Assembly (NCBI RefSeq): GCF_000429845.1
Contig: NZ_KE386971.1
Span: forward strand, 62,198 to 126,197
Direction of reading: 5' to 3'
Source of the DNA: Comamonas composti DSM 21721
Lineage (GTDB): Bacteria > Pseudomonadota > Gammaproteobacteria > Burkholderiales > Burkholderiaceae_C
Length of the DNA: 64,000 nucleotides
Every line of letters starts with the position of its first letter. The stretch's first letter is position 1. Below are positions 8,061 through 19,263 of this stretch, piece after piece. Under the pieces are notes generated by a model. That model worked only from the letters and a program-made list of their open reading frames with translations, had not been told where the DNA came from and made no database searches. The translations under genes and the position numbers were made by a program.

Positions 8061-11000
8061 TTGAGCACGCGTGTGCGCAGCCGGTCGAGCAGCACATACA
8101 CCACGGGCGTGGTGTAGAGCGTGAGCAACTGGCTCATGAGCAGGCCGCCGACGATGGCAATCCCCAGGGGCTGGCGCAGCTCGGCGCCGTCGCCCCGGCC
8201 CAGGGCCAGCGGCAGGGCACCGCAAATGGCCGCCAGGCTGGTCATGAGGATGGGGCGCAGGCGCAGATCGCAGGCGCGGTAGATCGCCTGGGCCGCAGTC
8301 ACATGGCCGCTGCGCTCCCTCTCCAGCGCGAAGTCGATCATCATGATCGCGTTCTTCTTCACGATGCCTATGAGCAGGATCACGCCGATCAGCGCGATCA
8401 GCGAGAACTCGGTCTTGAACAGCATCAGCGCCAGCAGCGCGCCCACGCCGGCCGAAGGCAGGGTGGACAGGATGGTCAGCGGGTGCACGAGGTTTTCGTA
8501 CAGCACGCCCAGCACCAGGTAGATGGTGATGATGGCCGCCAGGATCAGCAGCGGCTGGTTCTCAAGCGCCTGCTGGAACACGCCTGCCGTGCCGCTGAAG
8601 CTGCCGCGCACGGAAACCGGCACGCCGAGCTCGGCCACGGCCTGGCGTATGGCTTGCGAAGCCTGGGACAGGGGCACGCCTTCGGCCAGGCCGAAGCTGA
8701 TGGTGCTGGCCGGCGCCCCCCGGTCGTGGTTCACGGTCAGCGGCGTGTTCGTGGTCGTGATGCGCGCAAACGCGGTCAGCGGCACCTGCTCGCCATTGCC
8801 GTTGACGAAGAAGAAGCCGCGCAGGGTCTCGGGACTTTGCAGATAGCGCGGCGCGGCCTCCATGACCACGCGGTACTGGTTGAGCGGGTTGAAGATCACC
8901 CCCACCTGGCGCTGGCCGAAGGCGTCGTTCAAGGTGTTGTCTATCAGGCTCATGTTCAGGCCCAGGCGCGCGGCCGCATCGCGGTCCACGACCAGCGTGG
9001 TCTGCAGGCCGTAGTCCTGCACGTCGCTGTTCACGTCGGTGAGCCCGGGCAGTTGGGAGATCACCTGGCGTATGCGCGGCTCCCAGGCGCGCAGGTCCTG
9101 CACGCTGTCGGCCTGCAAGGTGTAGGAATACGAGCCCATGTCCTGGCGCCCGCCGATGCGCACATCGTTCTGGCTCATCATGAACAGGCGCGCGCCGGGC
9201 TCGTTCTTGAGCTTGTCGCGCAGCCTGGCGATCACCTGCTCCGACGAAGCCTTGCGCTCGGCCAGGGGCTTGAGCGAGATGAACATGTTGGCCGAGTTGC
9301 GCTGGCCGCCGCCCGTGAAGCCGGTCACGTACTCCACGGCCGGGTCCTGCTGGACGATGGCCAGAAAGCGCTTGAGCCTTTGCTCCATCGCCTGGTAGGA
9401 GCTGGCCTGGTCGGCGCGGATGAAGCCCATGATGCGGCCCGTATCCTGGTCGGGCAGAAAGCCCTTGTCTATGACCTTGTACAGGTGCACGTTGAAGGCG
9501 ACCACGGCCAGCAGCGTGAGCAGCACCAGCGGCTGGTGGCGCAGGCACCAGGCCAGGCTGGCGCGGTAGCCCTGCATGCAGCGGCGCTCCAGCCGGCCCA
9601 GCCAGCCGGAAAAGCCCAGCCACCAACGCCCCCAGGGCCCGCGCGGCGCCCGGGCGCGCCCGGCCCCGGGCGAGCGCAGCAAGGCCGCGCACATCATGGG
9701 CGTGGTCGTGAGCGAGACCACCATGGACACCAGGATGGCGGCCGACATGACGACCGCAAACTCGCGAAAGAACCGCCCCACGATGCCGCCCATGAACAGA
9801 ATCGGCACGAACACCGCGATCAGCGACAGACTCATGGAGACCACGGTGAAGCCGATCTCGCGCGCCCCGTCCAGCGCGGCCTGCAGCGCGGTCTTGCCGC
9901 GCTCCATGTGGCGCATCACGTTCTCCAGCACCACGATGGCATCGTCCACCACAAAGCCCGTGGCCACGGTCAGGGCCATCAGCGAGAGGTTGTCCAGCGT
10001 ATAGCCGGCCAGATACATCACGCCGAAGGTGCCGGCCAGCGAGGCCGGCACGGCCACGCTGGGAATCAGGGTGGCGCGGCCGTTGCGCAGAAACAGGAAC
10101 ACCACGAGGATCACCAGGGCCACGGCAATGACCAGCGAATGCTCGACCTCCTTGATCGAGGCGCGCAGCGTGGGCGTGCGGTCCGAGACGATGGTGATGT
10201 CTATGGCCTCGGGTATCGAGGCCTTGAGCTGGGGCAGCAGGGTGCGCACGCGCTCCACGGATTCGAGGATGTTGGCCCCCGGCTGTTTGAAGACCTGCAG
10301 CAGGATGGAGGGCTTGCCATTCGCCACGCCGTAGTTGCGCACGTCCTGCACCGAGTCCGCGACCTCGGCCACATCGGCCAGGCGGATCGCCTGGCCATTG
10401 TTCCAGCGCAGCACCAGGGGGGCGTAGTCGGCAGCCTTGCTCGCCTGGTCGTTGGCCGTGACCTGCCAGTAATGGTCTTCACGCTCCACCGCGCCCAGCG
10501 GGCGGTTGGCATTGGTGTTGGTGATCGCCGTGCGTACCTGCTCCAGCGAGACGCCGTTGGCTGCCAGCCGCACGGGGTCCAGCTCCACGCGCACCGCAGG
10601 CAGGGCGCCGCCGCTGATCGAGGCCTGGCCCACGCCCTCGACCTGGGACAGCTTCTGCGCCAGCACCGTCGAGGCTGCGTCATACATCTGGCCGCGCGTG
10701 AGGCTGTCCGAGGTCAGCGCCAGAATCATGATCGGCGCATCCGCCGGGTTCACCTTGCGATAGGTCGGATTGCTGGGCATGCCCGTGGGCAGCAGCGTGC
10801 GCGCGGCATTGATGGCCGCCTGCACATCGGCGGCTGCACTGTCCACGGTGCGCGAGAGGTCGAACTGCAGCGTGATGCGCGTGCTGCCCAGGCTGGAGTT
10901 GGAGGTGATCTCGTTCACGCCCGCGATCGCGCCCAGGGCGCGCTCCAGCGGCGTCGCCACCGTGGCCGCCATGGTGTCGGGGCTGGCGCCCGGCAGGCTG

Positions 11001-11158
11001 GCCGTGACCGAGATCGTGGGAATGTCCACCTGCGGCAAGGGCGCCACGGGCAGCAGGAAATACGACACGGCCCCGGCCAGCGCCAGGCCCAGCGTGAGCA
11101 GCATGGTCGCTATGGGCCGGTAGATGAACGGCGCCGACAGATTCGCCAGGCCGCTCAT
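8003..11158 (-). CDS. mdtC: RND multidrug efflux inner-membrane pump subunit, MdtC-type
   Basis: 1051 residues, the usual RND size, with twelve predicted membrane helices and two large periplasmic loops. Visible signatures are the N-terminal [15 protein letters not shown] with PGASPDTM, the TM4 proton-relay segment [14 protein letters not shown], and the C-terminal half repeat [16 protein letters not shown]. MdtB and MdtC assemble as a mixed trimer driven by proton motive force, exporting bile-salt-like and other amphiphilic compounds. The ATG overlaps the mdtB stop (ATGA). The extreme C-terminus lies in a repeat-derived sequence. Assignment to MdtC rather than MdtB rests on operon order and on the shorter length. 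Confidence 0.93.
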   Translation of the reverse strand: MSGLANLSAPFIYRPIATMLLTLGLALAGAVSYFLLPVAPLPQVDIPTISVTASLPGASPDTMAATVATPLERALGAIAGVNEITSNSSLGSTRITLQFDLSRTVDSAAADVQAAINAARTLLPTGMPSNPTYRKVNPADAPIMILALTSDSLTRGQMYDAASTVLAQKLSQVEGVGQASISGGALPAVRVELDPVRLAANGVSLEQVRTAITNTNANRPLGAVEREDHYWQVTANDQASKAADYAPLVLRWNNGQAIRLADVAEVADSVQDVRNYGVANGKPSILLQVFKQPGANILESVERVRTLLPQLKASIPEAIDITIVSDRTPTLRASIKEVEHSLVIAVALVILVVFLFLRNGRATLIPSVAVPASLAGTFGVMYLAGYTLDNLSLMALTVATGFVVDDAIVVLENVMRHMERGKTALQAALDGAREIGFTVVSMSLSLIAVFVPILFMGGIVGRFFREFAVVMSAAILVSMVVSLTTTPMMCAALLRSPGAGRARAPRGPWGRWWLGFSGWLGRLERRCMQGYRASLAWCLRHQPLVLLTLLAVVAFNVHLYKVIDKGFLPDQDTGRIMGFIRADQASSYQAMEQRLKRFLAIVQQDPAVEYVTGFTGGGQRNSANMFISLKPLAERKASSEQVIARLRDKLKNEPGARLFMMSQNDVRIGGRQDMGSYSYTLQADSVQDLRAWEPRIRQVISQLPGLTDVNSDVQDYGLQTTLVVDRDAAARLGLNMSLIDNTLNDAFGQRQVGVIFNPLNQYRVVMEAAPRYLQSPETLRGFFFVNGNGEQVPLTAFARITTTNTPLTVNHDRGAPASTISFGLAEGVPLSQASQAIRQAVAELGVPVSVRGSFSGTAGVFQQALENQPLLILAAIITIYLVLGVLYENLVHPLTILSTLPSAGVGALLALMLFKTEFSLIALIGVILLIGIVKKNAIMMIDFALERERSGHVTAAQAIYRACDLRLRPILMTSLAAICGALPLALGRGDGAELRQPLGIAIVGGLLMSQLLTLYTTPVVYVLLDRLRTRVLNKFNSGKRSSDGALKAISS

Positions 11159-14100
11159 GGCACCGCTCTTTCAGCGGCACCACGGGCTGCGCCGCGCTCT
11201 CTCCACTTGCGCGCCCAGTCCTCGAAGGTCAGGTAGATCACGGGCGTGGTGAACAGCGTGAGCAGCTGGCTCAGCAGCAGGCCGCCGACCATGGTCACGC
11301 CCAGCGGGTGGCGCAGCTCGCTGCCCACGCCACCGCCCAGCATCAGCGGCAAGGCGCCGAGCAAGGCCGCCAGCGTGGTCATGAGAATCGGCCGAAAGCG
11401 CAGCAGGCAGGCCTGGAAGATGGCCTCGCGCGCCGCCAGTCCCTGCTCGCGCTGGGCTTCGAGCGCGAAGTCGATCATCATGATGGCGTTCTTCTTCACG
11501 ATGCCGATCAGCAGCACGATGCCGATCACCGCAATGATGTCCAGATCCAGCCCCGCCGCGAGCAAGGCCAGCAGCGCGCCCACGCCGGCCGAAGGCAGGG
11601 TGGAGAGAATCGTCACCGGGTGGATGGTGCTCTCGTAGAGCACGCCCAGCACGATGTACATCGTGACCACGGCGGCCAGCACCAGCAGCAAGGTGTTGGA
11701 CAGCGAGGCCTGGAAGGCCAGGGCCGCGCCCTGGAAGCTCGCATCCACGGACAGCGGCATCTCCCCGGCTGCGCGCAGCTGCTGCATCTGCGCCTGCACC
11801 GCATCCACCGCATGGCCCAGCGAGACGCCGGGCGCGGTGTTGAACGAGATCGTGGCCGCAGGCAGCTGGCCCACATGGTTGACGGCCAGGGCCATCGGCC
11901 GTTCGCTGACCGTGGCCACGGAGGACAGGGGCACGGGCGCGCCGCTGGTGCTGGCCACGTAGATGGCGTTCAGCGCCTCGGGCCCGATCTTGAACTGGGG
12001 CGCGACCTCCAGCACCACGCGGTACTGGTTGGACTGGGTGAAGATGGTGGAGATCAGGCGCTGGCCGAAGGCGTTGTAGAGCGCCGTGTCCACGGCCGCC
12101 ACGGTCACGCCCAGACGACTGGCCTGGGCCCGGTCGATCTCCACATAGGCCTGCAGGCCCATGTTTTGCAGATCGCTGCTCACGTCCATGAGCTCGGGCA
12201 GGCCGTGCATGGCCTGCACCAGGGCCGTGGTGCTTTTCTCCAGCTGGGGCATGTCGGGCGAGGACAGCAGCAGCTGGTACTGGGTACGCGCCACACGGTC
12301 CTCTATGGTCAGGTCCTGCACGGACTGCGCGAACAGGCGGATGCCGGAAAGCTGCTGGGCGTCGTCGGACAGGCGCCGGATCACGGCCGGCGCCGCATCG
12401 CGCTCGCCATGAGGCTTGAGGTCGATGAGCAGGCGCCCGGTGTTGAGCGTGGTGTTGCTGCCGTCCACGCCGATGAAGGAGGAGATGCTTTGCACGGCCG
12501 GGTCCTTGAGCAGCAGCTCGACCAGGGCCTGCTGGCGCTCGGCCATGGCCGCAAAGGAGATCGACTGGTCGGCCTCGGTCGTGGCCTGGATGGTGCCCGT
12601 GTCCTGGTCGGGGAAGAAGCCCTTGGGGACCGCGAAATACAGCAGTACGGTCACGGCCAGCGTGGCCATGAAGACGGCCCAGGTGAGTGCGCGGTGGTTG
12701 AGCACCTTGTCCAGCAGGCGGCCGTAGGCTTCGAGCACGGAGCCGAAGAATCGGTCCGAGGCCTGCAGCAGGCGCGCGGTGCCACTCTGCGGCCCGGACT
12801 CGGTCTGGACCCGCTTCTCGCTGCTGCCGGCCTCGGGCCTGTGGCGCAGCAGGCGCGCGCACAGCATGGGCGTGAGCGTGAGCGAGACCACGGCCGAGAT
12901 CAGTATGGCCACGGTCATGGTGATCGCGAATTCATGGAACAGCCGCCCCACGACATCACCCATGAACAGCAGCGGGATCAGCACCGCGATCAGCGAGATC
13001 GTGAGCGAGATGATCGTGAAGCCGATCTGCTTGGCGCCCTTGAGCGCGGCCTGCATCGGCGGCTCGCCCTTTTCCACATAGCGCGCAATGTTCTCGATCA
13101 TCACGATGGCGTCGTCCACCACAAAGCCCGTGGAAATGGTCAGGGCCATCAGCGTGAGGTTGTTGATGGAAAAACCCGCCATGTACATGATGCCGAAGGT
13201 GCCTATCAGCGACAGCGGCACGGCCATGCTGGGTATCAGGGTCGCCGAGGCGCTGCGCAGGAACACGAAGATCACGGCCACGACCAGGACGATGGCCAGC
13301 AAAAGCTCGGCCTGCATGTCGCTCACCGAGGCCCGGATCGTCACCGTGCGGTCGGTGAGCACCTGTACGTCCAGCGAGGCCGGCAAGCTTTCCTTGAACT
13401 GGGGCAGCAAGGCCTTGATGCGGTCCACGGTCTCGATCACGTTGGCGCCGGGCTGGCGCCGGATATTGAGAATCACGCCCGAGCGCGAGCCGGCCTCGGG
13501 CGAGCCCGCCCAGGCTGCCAGCCGCGTGTTCTCGGCCTCGTCCACGGTTTCGGCCACGTCCGACAGGCGCACGGGGTTGCCGTTCTTGAAGGCGATGATG
13601 AGATTGCGGTACTCGGCAGCCGATTGCATCTGGTCGTTGGCGTCTATGGTCGAGGCACGCGCAGGCCCGTCAAAGCCGCCCTTGGCCGTGTTCACGTTGG
13701 CCGCTGCCACGGCCGTGCGCACATCGTCCAGCGTCATGCCCAGGCCGGCCAGGGCCGTGGGGTTGGCCTGTATGCGCACCGCAGGGCGGCGTCCGCCCGC
13801 AATCGCCACCAGTCCCACGCCGCTGACCTGGGACAGCTTGGGCGCGATGCGGTTCTCCACGAGGTCGTTGACCCGGATCACGGGCATGGACGGCGAGGTG
13901 ATGGCCAATGTCAGGATCGGCGCATCCGCAGGGTTCACCTTGCTGTACAGCGGAGGCATGGGCAGATCGCTGGGCAGCAGGCTGGTGCCCGCATTGATGG
14001 CCGCCTGCACCTGCTGCTCGGCCACATCCATGGCCATGTCCAACGCAAACCTCAGCGTGATCACCGAAGCCCCGCCCGAGCTCGTGGACGACATTTGCGA

Positions 14101-14331
14101 CAGGCCCGGCATCTGGCCGAACTGACGCTCCAGCGGCGCCGTGACGTTGGAGGTCATGACGTCGGGGCTCGCGCCCGGGTAGAGCGTCGTCACCTGTATC
14201 GTCGGGTAGTCCACCTCGGGCAGGGCCGAGATGGGCAGCAGCCTGTAGGCCAGCAGGCCGGCAATGAGCACCGCCACCATGAGCAAGGAGGTGGCAACAG
14301 GCCTGAGGATGAAGATCCTGGAGAGATTCAT
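11155..14331 (-). CDS. mdtB: RND multidrug efflux inner-membrane pump subunit, MdtB-type
   Basis: 1058 residues. Begins [18 protein letters not shown], the standard RND N-terminus, followed by [16 protein letters not shown] and [14 protein letters not shown]4 carries [14 protein letters not shown] and the second half carries [17 protein letters not shown] charged insert around residues 500-520 ([17 protein letters not shown]) sits in the cytoplasmic loop between the halves. It is translationally coupled to mdtC by an ATGA overlap and follows mdtA by 30 bp. Role: partner of MdtC in the heteromultimeric pump. Confidence 0.93.
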   Translation of the reverse strand: MNLSRIFILRPVATSLLMVAVLIAGLLAYRLLPISALPEVDYPTIQVTTLYPGASPDVMTSNVTAPLERQFGQMPGLSQMSSTSSGGASVITLRFALDMAMDVAEQQVQAAINAGTSLLPSDLPMPPLYSKVNPADAPILTLAITSPSMPVIRVNDLVENRIAPKLSQVSGVGLVAIAGGRRPAVRIQANPTALAGLGMTLDDVRTAVAAANVNTAKGGFDGPARASTIDANDQMQSAAEYRNLIIAFKNGNPVRLSDVAETVDEAENTRLAAWAGSPEAGSRSGVILNIRRQPGANVIETVDRIKALLPQFKESLPASLDVQVLTDRTVTIRASVSDMQAELLLAIVLVVAVIFVFLRSASATLIPSMAVPLSLIGTFGIMYMAGFSINNLTLMALTISTGFVVDDAIVMIENIARYVEKGEPPMQAALKGAKQIGFTIISLTISLIAVLIPLLFMGDVVGRLFHEFAITMTVAILISAVVSLTLTPMLCARLLRHRPEAGSSEKRVQTESGPQSGTARLLQASDRFFGSVLEAYGRLLDKVLNHRALTWAVFMATLAVTVLLYFAVPKGFFPDQDTGTIQATTEADQSISFAAMAERQQALVELLLKDPAVQSISSFIGVDGSNTTLNTGRLLIDLKPHGERDAAPAVIRRLSDDAQQLSGIRLFAQSVQDLTIEDRVARTQYQLLLSSPDMPQLEKSTTALVQAMHGLPELMDVSSDLQNMGLQAYVEIDRAQASRLGVTVAAVDTALYNAFGQRLISTIFTQSNQYRVVLEVAPQFKIGPEALNAIYVASTSGAPVPLSSVATVSERPMALAVNHVGQLPAATISFNTAPGVSLGHAVDAVQAQMQQLRAAGEMPLSVDASFQGAALAFQASLSNTLLLVLAAVVTMYIVLGVLYESTIHPVTILSTLPSAGVGALLALLAAGLDLDIIAVIGIVLLIGIVKKNAIMMIDFALEAQREQGLAAREAIFQACLLRFRPILMTTLAALLGALPLMLGGGVGSELRHPLGVTMVGGLLLSQLLTLFTTPVIYLTFEDWARKWRERGAARGAAERAVP

Positions 14332-14361
14332 GGCAGCAGTCGTGGGTCGCTAACGAAGCGC

Positions 14362-15837
14362 TCAGTGCGCTGCTGCAGGGCCCAGGGGCGCGGCTGCCGG
14401 CCCTGCAGCAGGAGCCGTCGGTGCAGGAGCCGCCGCCGGGGTCTGGCCCTTGGCCTGGGCTGCATCGCGTTCGGCCCTGAGCTTTTGCAGATAGGCGCGG
14501 CGCTCTTCGGGGGCCATGGTGGCAAGCCTGGCTCTCACCTCGGGCGGCAGATTGCGCACGCCGCGCGGCTGGCTGCCGGCCTCCTGCACGGCCTGGTCGA
14601 CCTTTTGCAGCTTGTCGTCGGCAATCACCGTCACCGCAGCGCCTTCGCGCAGGCGGTCTATGCCATCGGTGACCACCTGGTCCCCGGGCTGCAGCTCGCC
14701 TTCGACCACCACGCGGTCGCCATCGGCCGTGCCGACCGTGATGCGCCTCTGGGTGACGGTGCCGTCCTGCTGCACCAGATACACATAATTGTTCTGCACG
14801 GCCGTTGCAGGCACGGTCAGCGCCTGCTCCAGCAGGTTGACCTGCAGCTTCACGTTGACGAACTGGTTGGCGAACAGCTTGCCTTCGCGGTTGTCGAAAG
14901 CCGCCTTGGCCTTGATCGTGCCCGTGGTCACATCGATGCTGTTGTCCAGCGCATTCAGGCGCCCCACGGCCAGACGGTTTTTCTGCTCGCGGTCCCAGAG
15001 CTCCACCGGCATGTCCAGACCCAGGGCCAGGCGCTGGGCCAGCTTGTCCACATGGACCTCGGGCACCGCGAACAAGGCGTCTATGGGCTTGACCTGGGTG
15101 ATGGTGACGATGCCGTTGGCATCCGAGGGATTGACCACGTTGCCACGGTCGGCCTGCCTCAGGCCCAGGCGCCCGGCAATGGGCGCCGTGATGCGTGTGT
15201 AATCGAGTTGCAGCCGGGCTGCATCGACCTGGGCCTGATCCGAGGCCACGGTCCCCTGGTACTGGCGCACCAGAGACGCCTGGGTATCGACCTGCTGGCC
15301 CGCAATCGAGTCCTGGGCCTGCAAGTCCTTGTAGCGCTGCAGATCGAGCTGGGCATTCTTGAGCAAGGCCTGGTCGCGCAACAGCGCGCCCTTGGCCTGG
15401 TCATAGCTGGCCTGGTAGCTGCGTGCGTCGATCTCGGCCAGCAGCTGTCCGGCCTTGACCTCATCGCCCTCCTTGAAGTGCAGGCGCTGCAGCTCGCCCG
15501 AGACCTTGGCCCGCACCACGGCCGTGGCGCGCGCATTCATGGTTCCTATGGCGCTGACCAGAACACGCATGTCGCGCCTGTCCACCAGGCCCACGGACAC
15601 GGGCTGGGCTGCTCCGCCTGCGGGACCACGCGCTGCGCTCTTGCCGCCGGGCTGAGCAGGGCCGGCCGCTGTGGCCTGAGACGCATCGCCTGCGGCATTC
15701 TTTTGCCACCACCAATAGCCGCCTGCGGCCAAGGCTGCGGCAATCAACAGACCAAGGACCAGAGCCTTGTCCGCACGCCCTTGCTGATGCCTGGCAGATG
15801 GGAAAGCGTTCAGGAAATGGCGAGGCAGGTGGGTCAT
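14362..15837 (-). CDS. mdtA: RND efflux periplasmic adaptor (membrane fusion protein), MdtA-type
   Basis: 491 residues. An N-terminal anchor (ALVLGLLIAAALAAGGYWWW) is followed by the barrel-sandwich/lipoyl half motif (VSGELQRLHFKEGDEVKAGQLLAEID), an alpha-hairpin (~105-180), the second lipoyl half (APIAGRLGLRQADRGNVV), and a beta-barrel and membrane-proximal domain. The C-terminus is an unusual ~60-residue tail: a charged helix (PEVRARLATMAPEERRAYLQKLRAERD) and an Ala/Pro-rich end. The adaptor joins MdtBC to the outer-membrane factor. Start ATG 15837 was preferred over a GTG six bases upstream; no strong ribosome-binding site is visible. Confidence 0.92.
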   Translation of the reverse strand: MTHLPRHFLNAFPSARHQQGRADKALVLGLLIAAALAAGGYWWWQKNAAGDASQATAAGPAQPGGKSAARGPAGGAAQPVSVGLVDRRDMRVLVSAIGTMNARATAVVRAKVSGELQRLHFKEGDEVKAGQLLAEIDARSYQASYDQAKGALLRDQALLKNAQLDLQRYKDLQAQDSIAGQQVDTQASLVRQYQGTVASDQAQVDAARLQLDYTRITAPIAGRLGLRQADRGNVVNPSDANGIVTITQVKPIDALFAVPEVHVDKLAQRLALGLDMPVELWDREQKNRLAVGRLNALDNSIDVTTGTIKAKAAFDNREGKLFANQFVNVKLQVNLLEQALTVPATAVQNNYVYLVQQDGTVTQRRITVGTADGDRVVVEGELQPGDQVVTDGIDRLREGAAVTVIADDKLQKVDQAVQEAGSQPRGVRNLPPEVRARLATMAPEERRAYLQKLRAERDAAQAKGQTPAAAPAPTAPAAGPAAAPLGPAAAH

Positions 15838-16016
15838 GATCACTGCGTACAGAGCTGAGAGGAGGAGGATTCTTGTGGCGGCACAAGCCCACGGCCGATG
15901 CCCGGCCCAGGCTCGGCATATGGTATGCGAGCCCCCTTCCCAGCAAGGCCTGGGAACAACATGTTTACCCAGGCTTTACCACCCTGCTTCACCCGATGCG
16001 CAGGGGAAATAATTGT

Positions 16017-16041
16017 CAGATCGTGTTCACGATCTCCCCGG
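16017..16041. repeat. Solo end of the TNA-flanked inverted-repeat element
   Basis: CAGATCGTGTTCACGATCTC followed by CCCGG matches one element end (GTGTTCACGATCTC) and is itself nearly palindromic. No second arm is found nearby. Confidence 0.55.
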
Positions 16042-16358
16042 CATGCGCATCTCTTGCGGCCTACGGCACGAAGGCGGCAAGCCGAGAACACTTTCAAACC
16101 TCAACCCCAGTTTCCCCTCTCCTTCGGCAGCTCGCCGCAGCGCCGCCCACGCAGCCGCCAACCGGCCCAACTCCCCCCAGGACATGCGCCTTTTGAAGGC
16201 AAAGAGCCCGGATACCACGATGCAGCCAGCTTTTCTGCGACACGAGCGAGCAGGGCCGCAGCGCGCCTGCGAGTTACAGGCTCTGCTCAGCCTTCGGCAG
16301 CCCCGCAGCCTCGCCGGAAAGCCCTGTGGATGCATGACTTCTCAAGAAAAACCAGAAA

Positions 16359-16388
16359 TTGACAATGCTGTCACTTTGCAAAGATAGT
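16359..16388 (+). promoter_or_regulatory. Candidate sigma-70 promoter of the GH9 gene
   Basis: A perfect -35 box TTGACA (16359-16364) is followed after 18 bp by GATAGT (16383-16388), a fair -10. The predicted transcription start, near 16395, lies just before the 32-bp palindrome. The leader would be ~215 nt long. Confidence 0.45.
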
Positions 16389-16397
16389 TCACCGACC

Positions 16398-16429
16398 GTC
16401 ACGAATGTGGACGTTTCCACATGCGTGAC
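16398..16429. promoter_or_regulatory. 32-bp near-perfect palindrome, candidate operator
   Basis: Arms GTCACGAATGTGGA and TCCACATGCGTGAC pair at 13 of 14 positions around a 4-bp centre (CGTT). It lies at the expected transcription start of the candidate promoter at 16359-16388, a usual place for a repressor site. There is no T-run, so a terminator is unlikely. The regulator is unknown. Confidence 0.5.
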
Positions 16430-16610
16430 AGCTCCCAAGGCGGCCATTCTGCGCAGACTCCGCCGTGTACGGCACCCGAATCCTGGAATCGAAGACTGCT
16501 GAACAACTCAGCCGAATGGCTCGACTGCCGTGACACGAAGACTCTGTGTGGGATGGCTTTATGTTTGGCTGCTGACGCACCGCGCAGGTGCTGCATGAAT
16601 TGCGGGAAAT

Positions 16611-18365
16611 ATGCGAACCAACCTTCAATTTCCTCTGAAATGCCTGCCTTTGGTCATCACTCTCACAGGGTGCTCCACCCAGACCACGAATCAGCATGCG
16701 ACACCCGCCATGTCACCCCAGGTGAACCAGGTGGGTTTTTTGCCCCAGGCCTCCAAATGGGCCGCCATCCCCGCCAATCGCACGCTGCAAAGCGATGCCT
16801 TCGAAGTGGTCAACGCCTCCACCGGAGTCACGGCCTGGCAGGGCAAACTGGGCCCTGAATACGACTGGGCACCGGCCGAGCAACGCTTTCGGATGGCTGA
16901 CTTCTCCGCCCTCAAAACACCTGGACGCTACCAGGTTCGGGTCGAGGGACAGCCGGACTCCGCGCCCTTCGAAATAGACGAAAAGGCGCACGAAGCACTG
17001 GCCCAAGGCGTCATCAAGGCCTATTACTTTGCGCGCGCCGGCATGCCCCTGGAGGAGAAATATGCAGGCGCTTTTGCTCGCGAGGCTGGCCATCCGGACA
17101 CCCAGGTGCTGGTTCATGCCTCGGCCGCAGATGCACTTCGCCCAGCCGGCAGCCTGATCTCCAGCCCCAAGGGCTGGTATGACGCAGGCGACTACAACAA
17201 GTACATCGTCAACTCGGGCATCACCACGGGCTTGCTGCTCGCGGCCTACGAGCATTTCCCCGAGATCGCAGGCACGTGGCAAAGCGGCATTCCCGAGGAA
17301 GGCAATGGGCTGCCGGATGTGCTCAATGAAGCCTCATGGAACATCGACTGGATGCTGAGCATGCAGGACCCTGCCGATGGGGGCATCTATCACAAGCTCA
17401 CCAATCTGCGCTTCGATGGCATTGTCATGCCGCAAGCAGCCACCACGCCTCGGTATGTGGTGCAGAAGACGACTGCGGCCGCGCTGGATTTCGCTGCCGT
17501 CATGGCCCTTGCCAGTCGTGTCTATGCACGCCACGAAGCCCAGCGCCCCGGCTATTCCAGTCAGTTGCTCGCAGCGGCCCAGAAGGCTTTCCAGTGGGCC
17601 GAACAGCACCCCGATGTGCTCTACGTCCAGCCCGTCGATGTGGCGACCGGCAAATACGACGACCAGAACCTGCGCGATGAGTTCGCCTGGGCGGCAACCG
17701 AGCTGTTTCTCACGACCCAGGACCCGCTCTACCGCGAGCGGCTGGACTTGCGCAACCTCTCCGCCACCCCGCCGTCCTGGAAAGACGTCAGCGGCATGGC
17801 CTGGCTGTCGCTGGCCCAGCACGTGGACCAGCTGTCTGCCTCAGATGCCGCGCTCGTGCGCCAGACCCTGAAGACAAATGCACGGCGCTATACACATCAA
17901 TGGAAGTCATCGGCCTATCGGATCACCCTGCCGCCGGTCTCATTTACCTGGGGCGGAAACAGCGTGATTCTGGGCGAAGCCATCTTGCTGGTCGCAGCCT
18001 ATCGCCTAGAGGAAGCGCGCTCCACCCTGGATGCAGCGCAAAGTGCGCTGGACTACGTGCTGGGGCGCAACCCCCTGGACATGAGCATGGTGACGGGATT
18101 TGGAACGCGCACGCCCATGAATCCGCATCACAGGCCCTCTCAGGCGGATGGGGTGAAGGCGCCAGTGCCGGGCTTCATGGTCGGAGGGCCCAACCCCAAT
18201 CAGCAAGACAAGGCGGAATGCCCACCTTACCCGTCTGCCCCGCCGGCGCTGGCCTATGTGGATCACACCTGCAGCTACGCCAGCAATGAGGTGGCGATCA
18301 ACTGGAATGCCCCCCTGGCCTACCTTCTGGCTGCGCTCACCGCGCTCACTCCTTCGACGCACTGA
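16611..18365 (+). CDS. Glycoside hydrolase family 9 lipoprotein (endoglucanase-like)
   Basis: 584 residues. The signal peptide ends in a lipobox (VITLTGC, Cys21). A CelD_N-type Ig-like domain follows (~40-122, VNQVGFLP...GRYQVRVEG), then the GH9 (alpha/alpha)6 barrel. GWYDAGDYNKY (Asp191, Asp194) is the catalytic-base motif, PHHRPS gives the substrate-binding His, and NEVAINWNAP near the C-terminus holds the acid Glu (Glu560). GH9 enzymes invert beta-1,4 (and some beta-1,3) glucan linkages; here the enzyme would be tethered in the periplasm or outer membrane. Whether it acts on cellulose, oligosaccharides or the cell's own exopolysaccharide cannot be told. No bcs cellulose genes are nearby. 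Codon use is like that of its neighbours. Confidence 0.9.
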   Translation: MRTNLQFPLKCLPLVITLTGCSTQTTNQHATPAMSPQVNQVGFLPQASKWAAIPANRTLQSDAFEVVNASTGVTAWQGKLGPEYDWAPAEQRFRMADFSALKTPGRYQVRVEGQPDSAPFEIDEKAHEALAQGVIKAYYFARAGMPLEEKYAGAFAREAGHPDTQVLVHASAADALRPAGSLISSPKGWYDAGDYNKYIVNSGITTGLLLAAYEHFPEIAGTWQSGIPEEGNGLPDVLNEASWNIDWMLSMQDPADGGIYHKLTNLRFDGIVMPQAATTPRYVVQKTTAAALDFAAVMALASRVYARHEAQRPGYSSQLLAAAQKAFQWAEQHPDVLYVQPVDVATGKYDDQNLRDEFAWAATELFLTTQDPLYRERLDLRNLSATPPSWKDVSGMAWLSLAQHVDQLSASDAALVRQTLKTNARRYTHQWKSSAYRITLPPVSFTWGGNSVILGEAILLVAAYRLEEARSTLDAAQSALDYVLGRNPLDMSMVTGFGTRTPMNPHHRPSQADGVKAPVPGFMVGGPNPNQQDKAECPPYPSAPPALAYVDHTCSYASNEVAINWNAPLAYLLAALTALTPSTH

Positions 18366-18642
18366 CCGGAAAGGACCGCAGAAAGGCCGCACACCGGCCC
18401 TGCTCGCACATCACTGGCCCCAGCTTCGGGCGGAAATGCCTTTTTGATCCCGCCAAGCATGGACGCCAGCCACACGCTCTTACGGGCCAGCCCCGATTTA
18501 TGCCGGCAGACGATCCAGTTACGCTTGCACACTTCGTAGAATCGCCCTCTTGCGCCCGAAGCAAAGGCAGAAGGCGCCATGCACGGATCTACCCGCTCCG
18601 GGGCATGACAACGCACAACACGGCCTATTTTTTGGAGACACC

Positions 18643-19245
18643 ATGCAGGCTTTACTCAAACTCTCGCGTGCCATCGACGGGCTCAACAGTCTGGTCGGCC
18701 GCGCAGTCATCTGGCTGATTCTCGCGTCCACCGTCATCAGTGGCATCAACGCCCTGGTACGCAAGATCCTGCACACCAGCTCCAACGCCTATCTCGAGGT
18801 GCAGTGGTACTTGTTTGCGGCCGCCTTCTTGCTCGCCGCCGGCTATACCCTGCTCCAGGGGGAGCACGTAAAAGTGGACGTCTTCAGCAGCCGCCTGCCC
18901 AAGCGCACCCAGATCTGGATAGAGATCTTCGGCTTTGTGTTCTTTCTCACACCCATGGTGCTGACCATTCTCTGGTTCAGCGTTCCCTTCGTGAAGCAGG
19001 CCATGGTCACGGGCGAGATGTCGGGCAACTCCGGGGGACTGATCCGCTGGCCCGTCTACCTGATGATTCCCGTCGGCTTCACCCTGCTCTTTCTGCAGGG
19101 CGGCTCCGAGCTCATCAAGCGCATCGCCTTTTTGCGCGGCCTGATCGACGACCCCACGATCAAGAAGAGCGAAAAGACGGCCGAGGAAGACCTTGCCGAG
19201 GCCTTGCGCGGCCTGGTCAAGACCAAGGATGGCCAGAAAGCCTAA
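18643..19245 (+). CDS. TRAP transporter small permease (DctQ/TakQ-type)
   Basis: 200 residues with four predicted membrane helices (WLILASTVISGINAL, WYLFAAAFLLAAGYTLL, FGFVFFLTPMVLTILWF, YLMIPVGFTLLFLQG) and the GEHVKVDVF motif conserved in DctQ proteins. Start 18643 has a ribosome-binding site TTGGAGACACC. It pairs with the large permease 18 bp downstream. Together with a DctP-type receptor it drives sodium- or proton-coupled uptake of an organic acid. The gene is preceded by a ~277-bp region with no other gene. Confidence 0.92.
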   Translation: MQALLKLSRAIDGLNSLVGRAVIWLILASTVISGINALVRKILHTSSNAYLEVQWYLFAAAFLLAAGYTLLQGEHVKVDVFSSRLPKRTQIWIEIFGFVFFLTPMVLTILWFSVPFVKQAMVTGEMSGNSGGLIRWPVYLMIPVGFTLLFLQGGSELIKRIAFLRGLIDDPTIKKSEKTAEEDLAEALRGLVKTKDGQKA

Positions 19246-19263
19246 ACAAGAAGAAGACCCATC

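Larger units (their letters stand above)
15838..16610. other. 773-bp intergenic region between mdtA and the GH9 gene
   Basis: Divergent upstream region with no supportable gene; small open frames here have poor codon use. It holds a solo end of the inverted-repeat element (16017-16041), a promoter-like TTGACA (16359) with GATAGT 18 bp later, and a 32-bp palindrome (16398-16429). The first third is the likely mdtABC promoter region, but no clear boxes are seen there. Confidence 0.7.

Noticed and set aside
11308..15858. Very long open frame antisense to mdtA-mdtB (and similar ones at 8303-11236, 31331-34147, 42964-45888)
   Set aside because: They mirror GC-rich third positions of recognised genes on the other strand, contain low-complexity His/Gln/Arg-rich sequence and have no family features.
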